Shown in pieces: positions 51,496 to 61,258 of a stretch of 64,000 nucleotides of DNA. The stretch is from positions 62,001 through 126,000 of the forward strand of contig NZ_MUBK01000007.1 in NCBI RefSeq assembly GCF_002127545.1, given 5' to 3'. A model generated the notes under the pieces. That model was not told where the DNA came from. It searched no databases and saw nothing but the letters and a program-made list of their open reading frames with translations. The stretch is from Xenorhabdus beddingii (GTDB lineage Bacteria; Pseudomonadota; Gammaproteobacteria; Enterobacterales; Enterobacteriaceae). Both the position numbers and the translations under genes were made by a program. The number at the start of each line of letters is the position of its first letter. Position 1 is the first letter of the stretch.

Positions 51496-52095
51496 ATGAC
51501 AGCAGAAGGGCATCTTCTTTTTTCCGTTGCCAGCCTTGTATTGGCTCACCAGCTAGAAATCACACCAGAAATAGCACAGGGAGATTGGCTACATATGCTT
51601 CCTGGCGTACTTCTGGCTTCATTATTACCTGATATTGATCACCCAAGCTCAACTTTAGGCAGATTATTCCGCTTTATATCCATTCCAATTTCGCGACTAT
51701 GTGGTCACCGTGGGTTCACGCACAGTCTATTAGCTCTGATGGTAGGCATTATTCTATTTCAGACTGAAATACCTGCGGATTGGCCTATTCCAACTGATTT
51801 TGTTCATGCCATGGTTGTGGGCTATATCAGCCATTTGATCGCCGATATGCTGACTCCTGCCGGTATCCCGCTTTTATGGCCACTGAAGACACGTTTCTGT
51901 ATCCCTATTATTAGAGGTAAGGATAAGCCACGTAAAAAAGCCGAACGGTTCATTTCGGTTCTGGTCGTCGTCATCGCCATTATTCTTCCACAGCACATTA
52001 CTTCTTCACTTACTGACTACTTTGAACGATTTCAGTTCGACAAATTGCCGTTTGATAAATTGCAAATTGATAAGCTACAGAATCTCTATAAGTAG
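51496..52095 (+). CDS. ydjM: LexA-regulated inner-membrane protein YdjM
   Basis: 199 residues of the YdjM/DUF457 family of predicted membrane-bound metal-dependent hydrolases. LLPDIDHPSSTLGR, GHRGFTHSLLALM and ISHLIADMLTPAG provide the conserved Asp and His residues among about four membrane helices. The function is unproven; the family is linked to membrane integrity. The C-terminus carries a short imperfect repeat, FDKLPFDKLQIDKLQ. The upstream LexA box and neighbours agree with E. coli ydjM. Confidence 0.9.
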   Translation: MTAEGHLLFSVASLVLAHQLEITPEIAQGDWLHMLPGVLLASLLPDIDHPSSTLGRLFRFISIPISRLCGHRGFTHSLLALMVGIILFQTEIPADWPIPTDFVHAMVVGYISHLIADMLTPAGIPLLWPLKTRFCIPIIRGKDKPRKKAERFISVLVVVIAIILPQHITSSLTDYFERFQFDKLPFDKLQIDKLQNLYK

Positions 52096-52121
52096 TTAAC
52101 TGATTGTATCTTCACAAAATA

Positions 52122-52149
52122 ATAACCCTATTTGAAAAAATAGGGTTAT
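52122..52149 (+). terminator. ydjM terminator
   Basis: ATAACCCTATTT (52122-52133) pairs with AAATAGGGTTAT (52138-52149), a 12-bp stem with a 4-nt loop. It starts 27 bp after ydjM. Confidence 0.75.
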
Positions 52150-52574
52150 CTAAAAACATAAAAAATTCTTTTAAATTGTCTTTTGCCGCTTCACAGATAA
52201 ATCTTTAAAATCAATAGACTACATCTCATGTCAGCCAAAACAGAAAAAACAAGATATCAATGGATTAGGGAATATAACTAATCGAGCTAATTAGTGAAAA
52301 ACAATTATATTAAATTCCATTTAATTATAAGAAAGAGAATTCTTATACTGATACTATTCTTCTTTACACATTTCATGGCATGTTTCCGGTAAAGTTCAAA
52401 CCACAAAACAGCGGCTTGAAAAATAAAAGGGTTTATCTATCCCCACAGAATGCGGTTACATGCCATACAGAAAAATCATATAACTATATTTATATCCAAT
52501 AGATTGCAAGTTACAGCGCAGCCAAAAACGCCGCAACTTGGAAATAAAGGATATAAAAATTTTGGAGACTAGGG
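52150..52574. other. Intergenic region ydjM-tcyP with a decayed palindromic repeat
   Basis: This AT-rich stretch has no credible gene. At 52495-52552 GATTGCAAGTTACAGCGCAGCC and CGCCGCAACTTGGAAATAAAGG form an imperfect palindrome resembling the element at 50341-50381. The remainder presumably holds the tcyP promoter. A TTGGAGA Shine-Dalgarno (52561-52567) precedes tcyP. I could not identify a CysB site with confidence. Confidence 0.45.
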
Positions 52575-53966
52575 ATGAATTTACCACTCATCATCAACGG
52601 GTTCGTTTTTGTGGTACTACTTATTTTATTAGCAAAAACGAGTTCAAATAAATGGAGTTTGTCCAAGAAAGTGCTTGTGGCTCTGGTCGTAGGTGTCCTT
52701 TTTGGGCTGGCATTGAACATCATTTATGGCACAAACAATCCTACTGTGAAGGAGTCGATTAAGTGGTTCAATATCGTCGGTAATGGTTATGTACAGCTAT
52801 TACAAATGGTTATCATGCCATTGGTTTTCGCTTCTATCCTAAGTGCCGTCGCACGTCTGCACAAAGCATCTTCTTTAGGGAAAATTAGTTTCCTGACTAT
52901 AGGCACTTTGCTATTCACTACTGCGATTTCCGCTTTAATCGGCATCATAATCGCCAATTTGTTCGGACTGAGTGCAGCAGGATTAATTCAAGGCACGCAA
53001 GAAACAGCTCGTTTATCAGCCATTGAAACCAATTATATTGGTAAAGTTTCAGATATGAGTGTACCTCAGCTCATTCTCTCTTTTATCCCTAAAAATCCCT
53101 TTGCTGACCTAACCGGGGCGAACCCGACTTCCATTATCAGTGTTGTGATTTTTGCAGCATTTTTAGGCGTTGCTGCATTACAAATGCTTAAAGATGATCA
53201 TGAGCGCGGTGAACGGGCCCTTGTTGCCATTGATACGATGCAAGCATGGGCAATGAAACTGGTTAGATTAGTGATGCGCCTGACCCCATATGGCGTCATG
53301 GCTTTGATGACTAAAGTTGTCGCCAGTTCCAATATTCACGATATTACACAATTAGGTAATTTTGTCGTCGCTTCCTATATTGCCCTCGGTTTAATGTTTG
53401 TCGTTCATGGCGGGCTTCTGACACTGACTGGTATTAATCCACTGAAGTTCTTTAAAAAAGCGGGTCCTGTACTGACATTTGCGTTTACCAGCCGTTCCAG
53501 TGCCGCAAGTATTCCGATGAATGTAGAAACACAGACTCGCCGTCTCGGTGTACCTGAATCTATTGCCAGTTTCTCGGCTTCTTTTGGTGCAACTATCGGT
53601 CAAAATGGCTGTGCCGGTATTTATCCAGCCATGTTGGCTGTCATGGTTGCGCCAACGGTGGGGATTGATCCCTTTGATCCTTTATGGATTGCGACTCTCG
53701 TCGGAATTGTCACGATCAGCTCTGCGGGTGTTGCTGGTGTTGGTGGTGGAGCAACCTTTGCAGCACTGATTGTTTTACCTGCCATGGGGTTGCCAGTTAC
53801 CTTGGTAGCACTTCTCATTTCTGTTGAACCTCTCATTGATATGGGCCGCACCGCATTAAATGTAAATGGCGCAATGGCCGCAGGTACAATCACAAGTCAA
53901 TTAATGGGACAGACTGATAAAAAAATATTTGAGCAAGATGAAAACGTGGCATTAAGCCAATCCTAA
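52575..53966 (+). CDS. tcyP: L-cystine:cation symporter TcyP (YdjN)
   Basis: 463 residues, as in E. coli TcyP. It belongs to the dicarboxylate/amino acid:cation symporter (DAACS, GltPh-like) family: eight membrane helices plus two re-entrant hairpins. The serine-rich hairpin [16 protein letters not shown] and the [14 protein letters not shown] helix are diagnostic. It imports cystine, feeding cysteine synthesis and redox balance. Position after ydjM is conserved. Confidence 0.95.
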   Translation: MNLPLIINGFVFVVLLILLAKTSSNKWSLSKKVLVALVVGVLFGLALNIIYGTNNPTVKESIKWFNIVGNGYVQLLQMVIMPLVFASILSAVARLHKASSLGKISFLTIGTLLFTTAISALIGIIIANLFGLSAAGLIQGTQETARLSAIETNYIGKVSDMSVPQLILSFIPKNPFADLTGANPTSIISVVIFAAFLGVAALQMLKDDHERGERALVAIDTMQAWAMKLVRLVMRLTPYGVMALMTKVVASSNIHDITQLGNFVVASYIALGLMFVVHGGLLTLTGINPLKFFKKAGPVLTFAFTSRSSAASIPMNVETQTRRLGVPESIASFSASFGATIGQNGCAGIYPAMLAVMVAPTVGIDPFDPLWIATLVGIVTISSAGVAGVGGGATFAALIVLPAMGLPVTLVALLISVEPLIDMGRTALNVNGAMAAGTITSQLMGQTDKKIFEQDENVALSQS

Positions 53967-53985
53967 TCCGCTTAAATAGCGTTTG

Positions 53986-54016
53986 GCCTCCTTTGAACCT
54001 TTTGGTTAAAGGAGGC
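53986..54016 (+). terminator. tcyP terminator
   Basis: GCCTCCTTT (53986-53994) pairs with AAAGGAGGC (54008-54016), extended inside by GAACC/GGTT, and is followed by six Ts. Confidence 0.92.
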
Positions 54017-54058
54017 TTTTTTATAACGCACTACCCCACTTCCTTTTGCATGATCAAA

Positions 54059-54089
54059 AAAGCCGGGGATCATGCTGCTCCCCGGCTTT
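54059..54089. terminator. Bidirectional stem-loop between tcyP and htpX
   Basis: AAAGCCGGGGA (54059-54069) pairs perfectly with TCCCCGGCTTT (54079-54089). A-rich and T-rich flanks on both sides make it usable as a terminator for htpX on the minus strand. Confidence 0.75.
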
Positions 54090-54160
54090 CTATTAGAAAT
54101 AATTTAAGTGTTCGTAATAAGTTACTGTTACTCAGGCTTCTTGCCAAGAAGACTATGACA

Positions 54161-55045
54161 TTATTTTATATACTCACCACTGCGCAGCGCTTCAATACGC
54201 TTATCCAACGGTGGATGTGATAAGAATAATTCACTGAAACTCTTAGACTTACCATTAATGCAAAATGCCATCATACGCCCTTCTTCCTGGGGTTCGTAGC
54301 TGGTTTTAAGACGTTGTAACGCGGCGATCATCTTTTCACGTCCAACCAATTTCGCTGATCCTGCATCCGCATGGAATTCGCGGTAACGGGAAAACCACAT
54401 GGTGATAATACTGGCCAAAATACCGAATACGATCTCCAACACCATGGAAAGCACCATATAAACGATGGGGTTGCCATTACTGCTGCTTTCGCTTTCATCA
54501 TCATTGCTTGAGAGAAAACTTGCTGCAGCCTGTGCAATGATACGGGAGATGAAAATAACAAATGTATTCACAATCCCCTGTAGCAACGTCATCGTTACCA
54601 TATCACCATTGGCGATATGACTAATCTCATGCGCAATGACAGCTTCTGCTTCATCACGGCTCATATTGTTTAGCAACCCCGTACTAACGGCGACCAGAGA
54701 GGCATTACGGCGTGCTCCTGTCGCAAATGCGTTAATATCAAGAGCATCATAGATAGCGACTTGCGGCATGGTAATTCCAACCTGATCTGACTGACGACGC
54801 ACAATTTCCATCAACCAGGCTTCAGTTTCGTTGGAAGGCTTTTCGATAACTTGCCCACCCACAGAGCGAAGAGCCATCCATTTCGACATTAATAAAGAAA
54901 TGAATGCACCACCAAAACCAAACAAACCAGCCATAATCATGAGGCCAGTAACACTACTCCGCTGGACTCCTGTCAGTGAGAGTATTATCCCGAACACTAC
55001 CATGACAGCAAGGTTAGTGAGAAGAAACAAGGCTATTCTCATCAT
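54161..55045 (-). CDS. htpX: Membrane zinc metalloprotease HtpX
   Basis: 294 residues, nearly identical in layout to E. coli HtpX. It has N-terminal membrane helices (about 4-24 and 34-54), the zinc motif HEISH at 139-143, a further hydrophobic pair (about 158-220), and the third-ligand region [18 protein letters not shown]. It degrades misfolded inner-membrane proteins together with FtsH. It is adjacent to prc as in E. coli, where CpxR and heat shock control it. Confidence 0.97.
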   Translation of the reverse strand: MMRIALFLLTNLAVMVVFGIILSLTGVQRSSVTGLMIMAGLFGFGGAFISLLMSKWMALRSVGGQVIEKPSNETEAWLMEIVRRQSDQVGITMPQVAIYDALDINAFATGARRNASLVAVSTGLLNNMSRDEAEAVIAHEISHIANGDMVTMTLLQGIVNTFVIFISRIIAQAAASFLSSNDDESESSSNGNPIVYMVLSMVLEIVFGILASIITMWFSRYREFHADAGSAKLVGREKMIAALQRLKTSYEPQEEGRMMAFCINGKSKSFSELFLSHPPLDKRIEALRSGEYIK

Positions 55046-55192
55046 ATAAATTTGCTTCCTTTAATTATCAAACAGTTCAACCAAGAGTTAAGCCATAAGA
55101 TGGGGACTTTGCCCATATTATTCAAGTTTTTTAAGGTGTTAAGCGACATTATCAACATAACTTTACAATATAGCTTACAATATAACAAAAAG

Positions 55193-55214
55193 AGGCCAGC
55201 TATTGAGCCGGCCT
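55193..55214 (-). terminator. prc terminator
   Basis: AGGCCAGC (55193-55200) pairs, with one mismatch, with GCCGGCCT (55207-55214). On the minus strand it is followed by CTTTTTGTT. It lies 23 bp after the prc stop codon. Confidence 0.75.
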
Positions 55215-55236
55215 TTTATTAATAACGATTTTACTA

Positions 55237-57387
55237 CTATTTCGTTATAGCCATTTCGGCTGGCTGATGCGCTAAATCTAGCGCAATTTTTACCGATTCA
55301 TCTAAGTACGGATCAGGTAATTTATAATCTTTTGGTAAATCATCAAGTGACTTAAGCGGTTTTTTCCCTTCCCGTTTAAAACGCTCATTGAAACGGTTCA
55401 ACTTAGTTGTTTCATATTCCGTATTTTCTTTCTCTCTTTGTGCATAATTCAAAGAGTAAACACCATCACGCCCTTTGATAACTTTGTAATACGCAAGATC
55501 CTCTTTGATATATTTAAATTCAGGATCATTAGCAACACGTTGATTATGCAATTTGGTCAATAACGGAGTTAACTCTGAAATCACTTTAGAGGAAGTATAA
55601 TTGGCAGGTTGAATACTGTCCCAAGGTAACGCATTATCTTCTTGGCTTTCACCTGTTTCATCAGGGTCTTCCCTTGTGAGCATAATGATATCAGGCGTTA
55701 CACCTTTCAACTGAGTACTGCCACCATTTATCCGATAAAATTTTTGTATGGTATATTGCACCGAGCCAATACTCGGCCAATCAGGTTTCAGCATCTGATC
55801 ATAAATCCGATGCAGAGGACGATGTTGCTGAACAGTACCTTTACCGAAAGTTGGCTCTCCTACAATTAACCCTCGACCATAATCCTGCATGGCAGCAGCA
55901 AAAATTTCAGATGCAGAAGCGCTGCTACCACCCACTAAAACGACCAGAGGGCCTTTATAATAGATTGCTTCATCCGTATCTGATTCCTCGTTGATCTTAC
56001 CGATGTTATCCCGGATCTGAACAACCGGACCTGTAGCGATAAACAAACCAGACAACGATATCGCTTCTGTTAACGCACCACCACCATTGTCACGTAAATC
56101 AATCACAACCGCGGACACGCCCTGTTTCGTCAGTTTCTGCAACTGGACTTTTACATCGTTAGTCAGGCCAACATAAAAGCTCGGTATACTAAGAACGCCT
56201 ACCTTTTGCTTGCCGACAGTTTTCACCGACATTTTGGCTGCACTATCTTCGATGCGGATACTCTCACGGGTTAAGGTGACAATGTGATTTTTGGCCCCTT
56301 TTGTGCTTGGAATAATTTCAAGGCGAACTTTACTCCCTTTCGGCCCTTTGATCAGGGTAACAACATCTTCCAAACGCCATCCGATAACATCTACAATCGG
56401 CTTGCCAACTTGCCCAACACCAATGATTTTATCCCCAACTTTCAGTAAATTGCTTTTAGCCGCTGGGCCACCTGCAAGCAGTGCATGGATACCGATATAA
56501 TCATCTTGATGCTGTAAAACAGCACCAATCCCTTCAAGAGAAAGGCTCATCTCTGAGTTAAACAACTCTGTATTTTGAGGTGAGAGGTAATTGGTATGAG
56601 GGTCTATTTCATGGGTAAAAGACAACATGACACTTTGAAAAACATCCTCACTTTTGATTTGCGTGAAGCGTTTCAATGACATCCGATAACGTTTAGTCAG
56701 TGTTTCTTTGATTTCCTTATCATTTTTGCCCGATAATTTGAGGTTTATCCAGTCAAATTTAATTTTGGCATCCCAAAGTTTATTTAATTCCTCAACACTC
56801 GTTGGCCAAGGCGCTTTAGAACGCTTTGTGTCAATCGAGTCATGCCCGTTCAAATCTATGGGCTGTTCCAAGCGGGAAAGTACATATTGATAGCGTTCAA
56901 AGCGACGCTTTTGCATTAAATTAAACAAGGCATAAGGCAGTTTCAGATCGCCATTTTCAAGCTCTTTTCCTAACATGCCCTTTTGAGCCGCAAATGGCAC
57001 TATATCCGATGCCAAAAAAACATTGTGTCCAGAATCTAGCTGGTCCAGATAACGGTCAAATATTTTTCCTGAAAAATCAGCATCCAGATAAAACTTGCGA
57101 TAATGAGAACGCAGCAAACGAGAAACAATTCGCTTGCTTACAGTAGAATGCTGTGGCTCCGGTTTTAGATCTGGCAATTGGCTCAGGCTAATAACTGCGG
57201 CGTTATGACTCGGGGCAGCGTTGCCATGGGTGACATTATCACTTTTGGTAACATTACCACCATTAGTCACATTACTACTATTAGTAACATTATTACTATT
57301 GGCAATATTGCCATTGGCAGTATCTGAATATCCTGTACTAGAAAATGATAGACCTAAAACGAAAGCCAAAGTAATGAGTTTGTTCAT
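55237..57387 (-). CDS. prc: Tail-specific (C-terminal processing) protease Prc
   Basis: 716 residues from ATG 57387 (E. coli 682). Periplasmic S41 protease that degrades ssrA-tagged and other proteins from nonpolar C-termini and controls the MepS peptidoglycan hydrolase. A signal peptide is followed by an Asn-rich hexapeptide repeat (27-56) absent from E. coli, a helical N-terminal domain, a PDZ domain (LSLEGIGAVLQ onward), and the catalytic domain with Ser in SSASASEIF and Lys in PTFGKGTVQQ. TTG 57393 is an alternative start, better spaced from GGAGG. It lies just after proQ. Confidence 0.95.
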   Translation of the reverse strand: MNKLITLAFVLGLSFSSTGYSDTANGNIANSNNVTNSSNVTNGGNVTKSDNVTHGNAAPSHNAAVISLSQLPDLKPEPQHSTVSKRIVSRLLRSHYRKFYLDADFSGKIFDRYLDQLDSGHNVFLASDIVPFAAQKGMLGKELENGDLKLPYALFNLMQKRRFERYQYVLSRLEQPIDLNGHDSIDTKRSKAPWPTSVEELNKLWDAKIKFDWINLKLSGKNDKEIKETLTKRYRMSLKRFTQIKSEDVFQSVMLSFTHEIDPHTNYLSPQNTELFNSEMSLSLEGIGAVLQHQDDYIGIHALLAGGPAAKSNLLKVGDKIIGVGQVGKPIVDVIGWRLEDVVTLIKGPKGSKVRLEIIPSTKGAKNHIVTLTRESIRIEDSAAKMSVKTVGKQKVGVLSIPSFYVGLTNDVKVQLQKLTKQGVSAVVIDLRDNGGGALTEAISLSGLFIATGPVVQIRDNIGKINEESDTDEAIYYKGPLVVLVGGSSASASEIFAAAMQDYGRGLIVGEPTFGKGTVQQHRPLHRIYDQMLKPDWPSIGSVQYTIQKFYRINGGSTQLKGVTPDIIMLTREDPDETGESQEDNALPWDSIQPANYTSSKVISELTPLLTKLHNQRVANDPEFKYIKEDLAYYKVIKGRDGVYSLNYAQREKENTEYETTKLNRFNERFKREGKKPLKSLDDLPKDYKLPDPYLDESVKIALDLAHQPAEMAITK
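57220..57309 (-). repeat. 18-bp repeat array inside prc
   Basis: Five 18-bp units encode NIANSN, NVTNSS, NVTNGG, NVTKSD and NVTHGN (residues 27-56). The DNA units have diverged but keep the AAT-GTN-ACN core. They sit between signal peptide and mature domain. Confidence 0.9.
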
Positions 57388-57406
57388 GCCCAAGTTGGCC
57401 TCCGTA

Positions 57407-58117
57407 TCAGAACTTTAAGTGTTCTGCGCGTACAATCATTGCCAAACCAGTAGGTAACTGCACCCTTACACCATCTTTCGCAATTTCAAGCACGGAAGCA
57501 TCCATTAAACTTTTTCCTACATTGACTTTGATTGTCTGGCCGACTTTCAAAGCGGATACGTCTGTGACTGAGGTTAACTCAGACTGTACAGTTTTCTTTG
57601 TGGTTTTATCTGCTGGTTTACGCGATTGTTGTAGACTGTTTTGTGAACGGGATGGGCGTTTTTCACCCTCACCTGATGTCTTTTGACGACGGGGAGCCGC
57701 CTTTTTGCTTACAGGGCGTTCACTTTTCTTTTCAGATACGTTTTCAGTTTCACGCTTCTTGGCACGCTGTTCAGCGCGTTGAGCCTGTACTCGCGCTTTT
57801 GCTTCTGCCAATTGCTGACGCGCATGTTCAATATGTTCGGCTTCCAACTCGCCACACACATTCCCATCAAGGTCAACACGCTGTGCTCCTTCTTTCACGC
57901 CATACAGATAGCGCCAACTGGAAGTATACAGGCGCAGGGCAGAACGGAGCTGTGTTTTACTTAAACACTCTTCAGCCTGAATACGCTCAACGATATCCTG
58001 AAAGATCCCAATCTTCAAAGGACGTGCTTCACCTTCTGCTACGAAACAAAGCGGGAAACGCTCAGCCAAGAAAGCAATGACTTCTTTACTACTATTCAAC
58101 TTAGGTTGATTTTCCAT
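57407..58117 (-). CDS. proQ: RNA chaperone ProQ
   Basis: 236 residues (E. coli 232). The N-terminal FinO/ProQ RNA-binding domain (about 5-120) has SRKLL-like basic helices and the [19 protein letters not shown] segment. A long charged linker (about 125-180, [17 protein letters not shown]) and a C-terminal Tudor-like domain (about 182-236, [13 protein letters not shown]) follow. It binds structured mRNA 3' ends and sRNAs and stabilises them. It precedes prc by 19 bp, in one probable transcript. Confidence 0.97.
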   Translation of the reverse strand: MENQPKLNSSKEVIAFLAERFPLCFVAEGEARPLKIGIFQDIVERIQAEECLSKTQLRSALRLYTSSWRYLYGVKEGAQRVDLDGNVCGELEAEHIEHARQQLAEAKARVQAQRAEQRAKKRETENVSEKKSERPVSKKAAPRRQKTSGEGEKRPSRSQNSLQQSRKPADKTTKKTVQSELTSVTDVSALKVGQTIKVNVGKSLMDASVLEIAKDGVRVQLPTGLAMIVRAEHLKF

Positions 58118-58213
58118 GAAATTTCCTGATTACAACGGTTTTGCCAATTCAGCGCAGGCATGAACAGGCGACATTATAATAGCGTCGCTGATAAATGCCA
58201 CGTTATACGTATG

Positions 58214-58711
58214 TTAAGTTACGTTCTGTTGTAGATATTTTGACATAACACATTGTCCCAAATGTTTACAAAGCCTGATAACTAGCGCTTCCAAGCCATT
58301 TTCATCGTTCTCGTCAAACCGATCAAAAACCGTGCTATCAATATCCAAAACCCCAATAACTTGCCCATTAATTTCCAGAGGAAGAACAATTTCAGCATTA
58401 CTAGCGGCATCACAGGCTATATGACCGGGGAAATCATGCACATCAGAAATACGCTGTATACATTTCTCTGCAACCGCGGTTCCACATACACCTTTTCCTA
58501 CGGGAATGCGAACACAAGCGTTTTTACCCTGAAATGGCCCTAATACCAGGGTATCATCATCCACTAAATAAAAGCCAACCCAGTTAACATTATCCAAACG
58601 TTCATATAACAATGCACTCGCATTGGCAAGAGAAGCTATAAAATCATATTCACCTGATAGCAGCGCCATCAAGCTATCTGTTAGCTCTTTATAAAATTCG
58701 TTCCTATCCAT
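58214..58711 (-). CDS. msrC: Free methionine-(R)-sulfoxide reductase
   Basis: 165 residues, the size of E. coli MsrC (YebR). A single GAF domain carries the three redox cysteines at 66, 76 and 100, with the spacing (10 and 24) of the E. coli enzyme; an extra Cys84 is present. It reduces free methionine-R-sulfoxide, using thioredoxin. It is upstream of proQ as in E. coli, but the letAB-rsmF genes expected beyond it are absent. Confidence 0.96.
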   Translation of the reverse strand: MDRNEFYKELTDSLMALLSGEYDFIASLANASALLYERLDNVNWVGFYLVDDDTLVLGPFQGKNACVRIPVGKGVCGTAVAEKCIQRISDVHDFPGHIACDAASNAEIVLPLEINGQVIGVLDIDSTVFDRFDENDENGLEALVIRLCKHLGQCVMSKYLQQNVT

Positions 58712-59091
58712 AAGCCCTATAAAATAGATGATATTTTAACAAAATCAAAACAAAAACTTTACATTAAAGTTTTGCCCTATTCAGCCGATTATTTCTGAAA
58801 AAATGTCCTGGCAAAACGGATATTTCCCCGGAACACAGGCTGTTCTCCAGAATTTAAATTTCCTTTTACTATTTTTACCAGAATTTACTTATGAAATTCG
58901 GGCAGATATCACAGCTTATATTAAAAAATAGCCTGATTTGCAGCCAGAACGTGTTCTTGCTCATGTTTTTATTATAAAACACCTGATCGATATTCAGAAC
59001 GATTGTTTTCTTCCAACCACTCATTATATACATAAGAAAATAAGATAATTTATTAAAAAGAGAGTAAAAATACCCGTTCCTCATAATAAAT
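58712..59091. other. Gene-free AT-rich region upstream of msrC
   Basis: About 380 bp without a credible gene; the reading frames present are of unlikely composition. In E. coli letA, letB, rsmF, yebV, yebW and pphA occupy the corresponding interval. The msrC promoter must lie at its left end, but none stands out. Confidence 0.5.
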
Positions 59092-59190
59092 AAAAAAAGG
59101 CCGAGTCCACTCCTTTACTCGGCCTAGGGAAAATGGCTCTATCAAAGAGCCTTGCGCAAAAGTTGCCATTGAGACGTAGAACAACTTACC
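59092..59190 (-). ncRNA. sdsR: Small RNA SdsR (RyeB)
   Basis: On the minus strand the sequence GGCAACTTTTGCGCA, then a hairpin GGCTCTTTGATAGAGCC, ATTTTCCCT, and a terminator AGGCCGAGT/ACTCGGCCT ending in seven Ts matches E. coli SdsR in order and in its core (CAACTTTT, GGCTCT..AGAGCCATTT, CCCT, final GC stem). It lies next to yebY, as in E. coli. A sigma-S-type -10, CTACGCT (59203-59197), predicts a start near 59190 and a length of about 99 nt (E. coli 104). SdsR is an Hfq-dependent stationary-phase RNA regulating outer-membrane and mismatch-repair genes. Confidence 0.85.
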
Positions 59191-59282
59191 CTCTAAAGCG
59201 TAGTTGACATGGCATTATTTACCAAATTTTATCCCTTATCGGGTCGATAGAGGTCACTATTCACGTTAAAAATATTAACCAG

Positions 59283-59639
59283 TCATTGCTTTTTATCATT
59301 TGAATGATCACACAGAGCCAATGCCGCTTTCTGGAATGGTTCAATGCTCATTTTTTGATTGGGATTTTCTGGATCACCTAAGAGGATCGTATCTAATGAT
59401 GTTGCAATAACTTTATTAGACTTCATAAGTTTTGTTGCTAACTCATTTAATGGATACTGCATTAATGTACTGGGATTTATCACGAACAGCGCCCCATCTG
59501 AGCGACAATCAAGCATCACCTCTTCGCGGGTAAATGCCCATTGTTGACCAAATTGTAATTTGCTGATGGTTTGTATCGGCGCACTGACTCCCTGAAAAGA
59601 GAGAAGCAAAAAAGGCAAAACCCAACATACTCGTTTCAT
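59283..59639 (-). CDS. yebY: YebY family periplasmic protein (DUF2511)
   Basis: 118 residues with a signal peptide ([20 protein letters not shown]). The mature part contains [32 protein letters not shown], split by the conserved cysteine, and a second Cys near the C-terminus (ALALCDHS), as in E. coli YebY (113). ATG 59639 was chosen because AGGGG is seven bases upstream; an earlier ATG at 59645 is too close to it. The function is unknown; linkage to copC-copD (yobA-yebZ) suggests a role in copper handling. Confidence 0.9.
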   Translation of the reverse strand: MKRVCWVLPFLLLSFQGVSAPIQTISKLQFGQQWAFTREEVMLDCRSDGALFVINPSTLMQYPLNELATKLMKSNKVIATSLDTILLGDPENPNQKMSIEPFQKAALALCDHSNDKKQ

Positions 59640-59724
59640 TATCATTCCCCTGATGGACACATAATCTGATTTTATCGCTAATTTCCCTGTATATGTACCC
59701 AGAATTGCACCAATCATTCAAGAA

Positions 59725-60726
59725 TTATACTGGAGGCTGCATTGCAAAAATCGCCACACATAATAATGCCGATGTTCCTAGAATAATCTCTAACCAACTA
59801 TTGATGATCAACAGTTGATAACAACCTTGCTGCTTCAATTTAGGAACTAAAATATAACGGTTAATCAATGCCAAAAGCACCATCCCCATGACCAAAACTA
59901 TCTTCAGCCATAACATGGATTGGTATTCAGAAATAGCGCGATTGAAAGCAGGCCAACCCGGAATTAAAATCACGCTACTCACAATTCCCGTCACAATCAC
60001 CAGAAAAACGGCAAAATGCCCATAAAGGGAAAATTTTCTCATGGCCGCGACACTTTCTGCATATATGTTAGCCGCGATATTTTCACTGCTGCCTACATTT
60101 CCTGCACATGTGCCATTAATTGTATCGGTATTATCACGGTATAAATTTAATTCCGATGTCTTTTTCAAACGCATCGGTATCTTTTTCAAACGTAAAAGTT
60201 GCAGACACAATAAGAATGGCCATAATCCACCAAACCAATACCCCGCACTCAGTAAATGAATAACCTGATTGGCTTGCAGTAATAACCCCAGGTTTCCTTC
60301 ATGCATGGCTGCATGACCAATGAACGCGTGGCTGGAGAGTAAAATGACCGAACAACCCAATAACAGAAGATTTCTGGTCTGAGTACTGGAAAGAAATAAC
60401 CCAATAACAGCAAACGCTGCCGCCAATAACTGCCATTGCCACACTTGCCCAAACGAGGTTGCCAACACAGCCCGCCAAACATCCGGAACATAAACATCAT
60501 GCCAGCCATCCCCCATTAACCCAGCCTGTACAGTAAACCAGACGATGGAAGTGATGAAAGCCAGCACGGTGCTGATTAAAATACCAACCTTCAACCGTTC
60601 TCCCATCAGCCGCGAAAAGTGATCGGAACTGAGCATCACTGTGAACAGACTCAAGCCAAACATCAGCATGACGACGATAAAATGAGAAAAACGGCAGAAT
60701 ACAAAGAGTGCCTCTAGAGAGATCAT
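59725..60726 (-). CDS. copD: Copper homeostasis membrane protein CopD (YebZ)
   Basis: 333 residues of the CopD/PcoD family with eight membrane helices and conserved histidines, for example in GHAAMHEGN and QANQVIHLLSAGYWFGGLWP. It is thought to move copper across the inner membrane with CopC. It is about 40 residues longer than E. coli YebZ (290), owing to a hydrophilic insertion between about 181 and 225 (KKTSELNLYRDN ... AESVAAMRK). The copD ATG overlaps the copC TAA by one base. Confidence 0.92.
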   Translation of the reverse strand: MISLEALFVFCRFSHFIVVMLMFGLSLFTVMLSSDHFSRLMGERLKVGILISTVLAFITSIVWFTVQAGLMGDGWHDVYVPDVWRAVLATSFGQVWQWQLLAAAFAVIGLFLSSTQTRNLLLLGCSVILLSSHAFIGHAAMHEGNLGLLLQANQVIHLLSAGYWFGGLWPFLLCLQLLRLKKIPMRLKKTSELNLYRDNTDTINGTCAGNVGSSENIAANIYAESVAAMRKFSLYGHFAVFLVIVTGIVSSVILIPGWPAFNRAISEYQSMLWLKIVLVMGMVLLALINRYILVPKLKQQGCYQLLIINSWLEIILGTSALLCVAIFAMQPPV

Positions 60727-61112
60727 TATTTTACAGTGAAGCTATAAACGCCTTTTGTTTTATGACCATCGACAGAAAGTACACGCCAGTCAACACTATA
60801 TTCTCCCGCAGCAAGTTTGCCTTCAACTGGCAGGATGAGTTTAGTTTTGGTTTCAGGATCAAGTTCCAGCTTTCCTGTTTTAATTGCTGTTTTTTCTGGG
60901 CCAATCAATTTTACTTTACTGAAACCCAGTTCAATTCGCTCTGAAAAACTCAGAGTAATGACTTGTGGAGCCGCTTCAACAGTCGTATTTTCTGCGGGGA
61001 TTTGATCTTTCAAATGTGCGTGAGCCAAGGCTTGTTGACAGGACATACCGACAAACAGAACAACAAGAGTAGATAATTTGGCCCAGGATGAACGGATGTT
61101 ATAAATAAACAT
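60726..61112 (-). CDS. copC: Copper resistance protein CopC (YobA)
   Basis: 128 residues. A signal peptide ends at ALA, so the mature protein begins with His (HAHLKDQIPAEN). That N-terminal histidine, together with the Asp/His of SVDGHKTKG, gives the Cu(II) site of CopC proteins. The Met-rich Cu(I) site of plasmid-borne CopC is absent, as in YobA. The fold is a small periplasmic beta-barrel. It is first in copC-copD-yebY. Confidence 0.94.
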   Translation of the reverse strand: MFIYNIRSSWAKLSTLVVLFVGMSCQQALAHAHLKDQIPAENTTVEAAPQVITLSFSERIELGFSKVKLIGPEKTAIKTGKLELDPETKTKLILPVEGKLAAGEYSVDWRVLSVDGHKTKGVYSFTVK

Positions 61113-61258
61113 AATAGATAACCCTTTAATATACAGGTGAATTTTTTATCCTTAGGCGGGAATTCTATATCAAAAGAACTGTTTAATCTGCGATAATCGA
61201 AAGGTAATGTCTTGACCTGTGAGGCACTACGCAAAAATGAGGGCAAAAACGAAAAGAA

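Noticed and set aside
58875..59084. 69-residue ORF upstream of msrC
   Set aside because: Very AT-rich, Phe/Asn/Ile-heavy, no Shine-Dalgarno, and it lies between a gene end region and an sRNA terminator.
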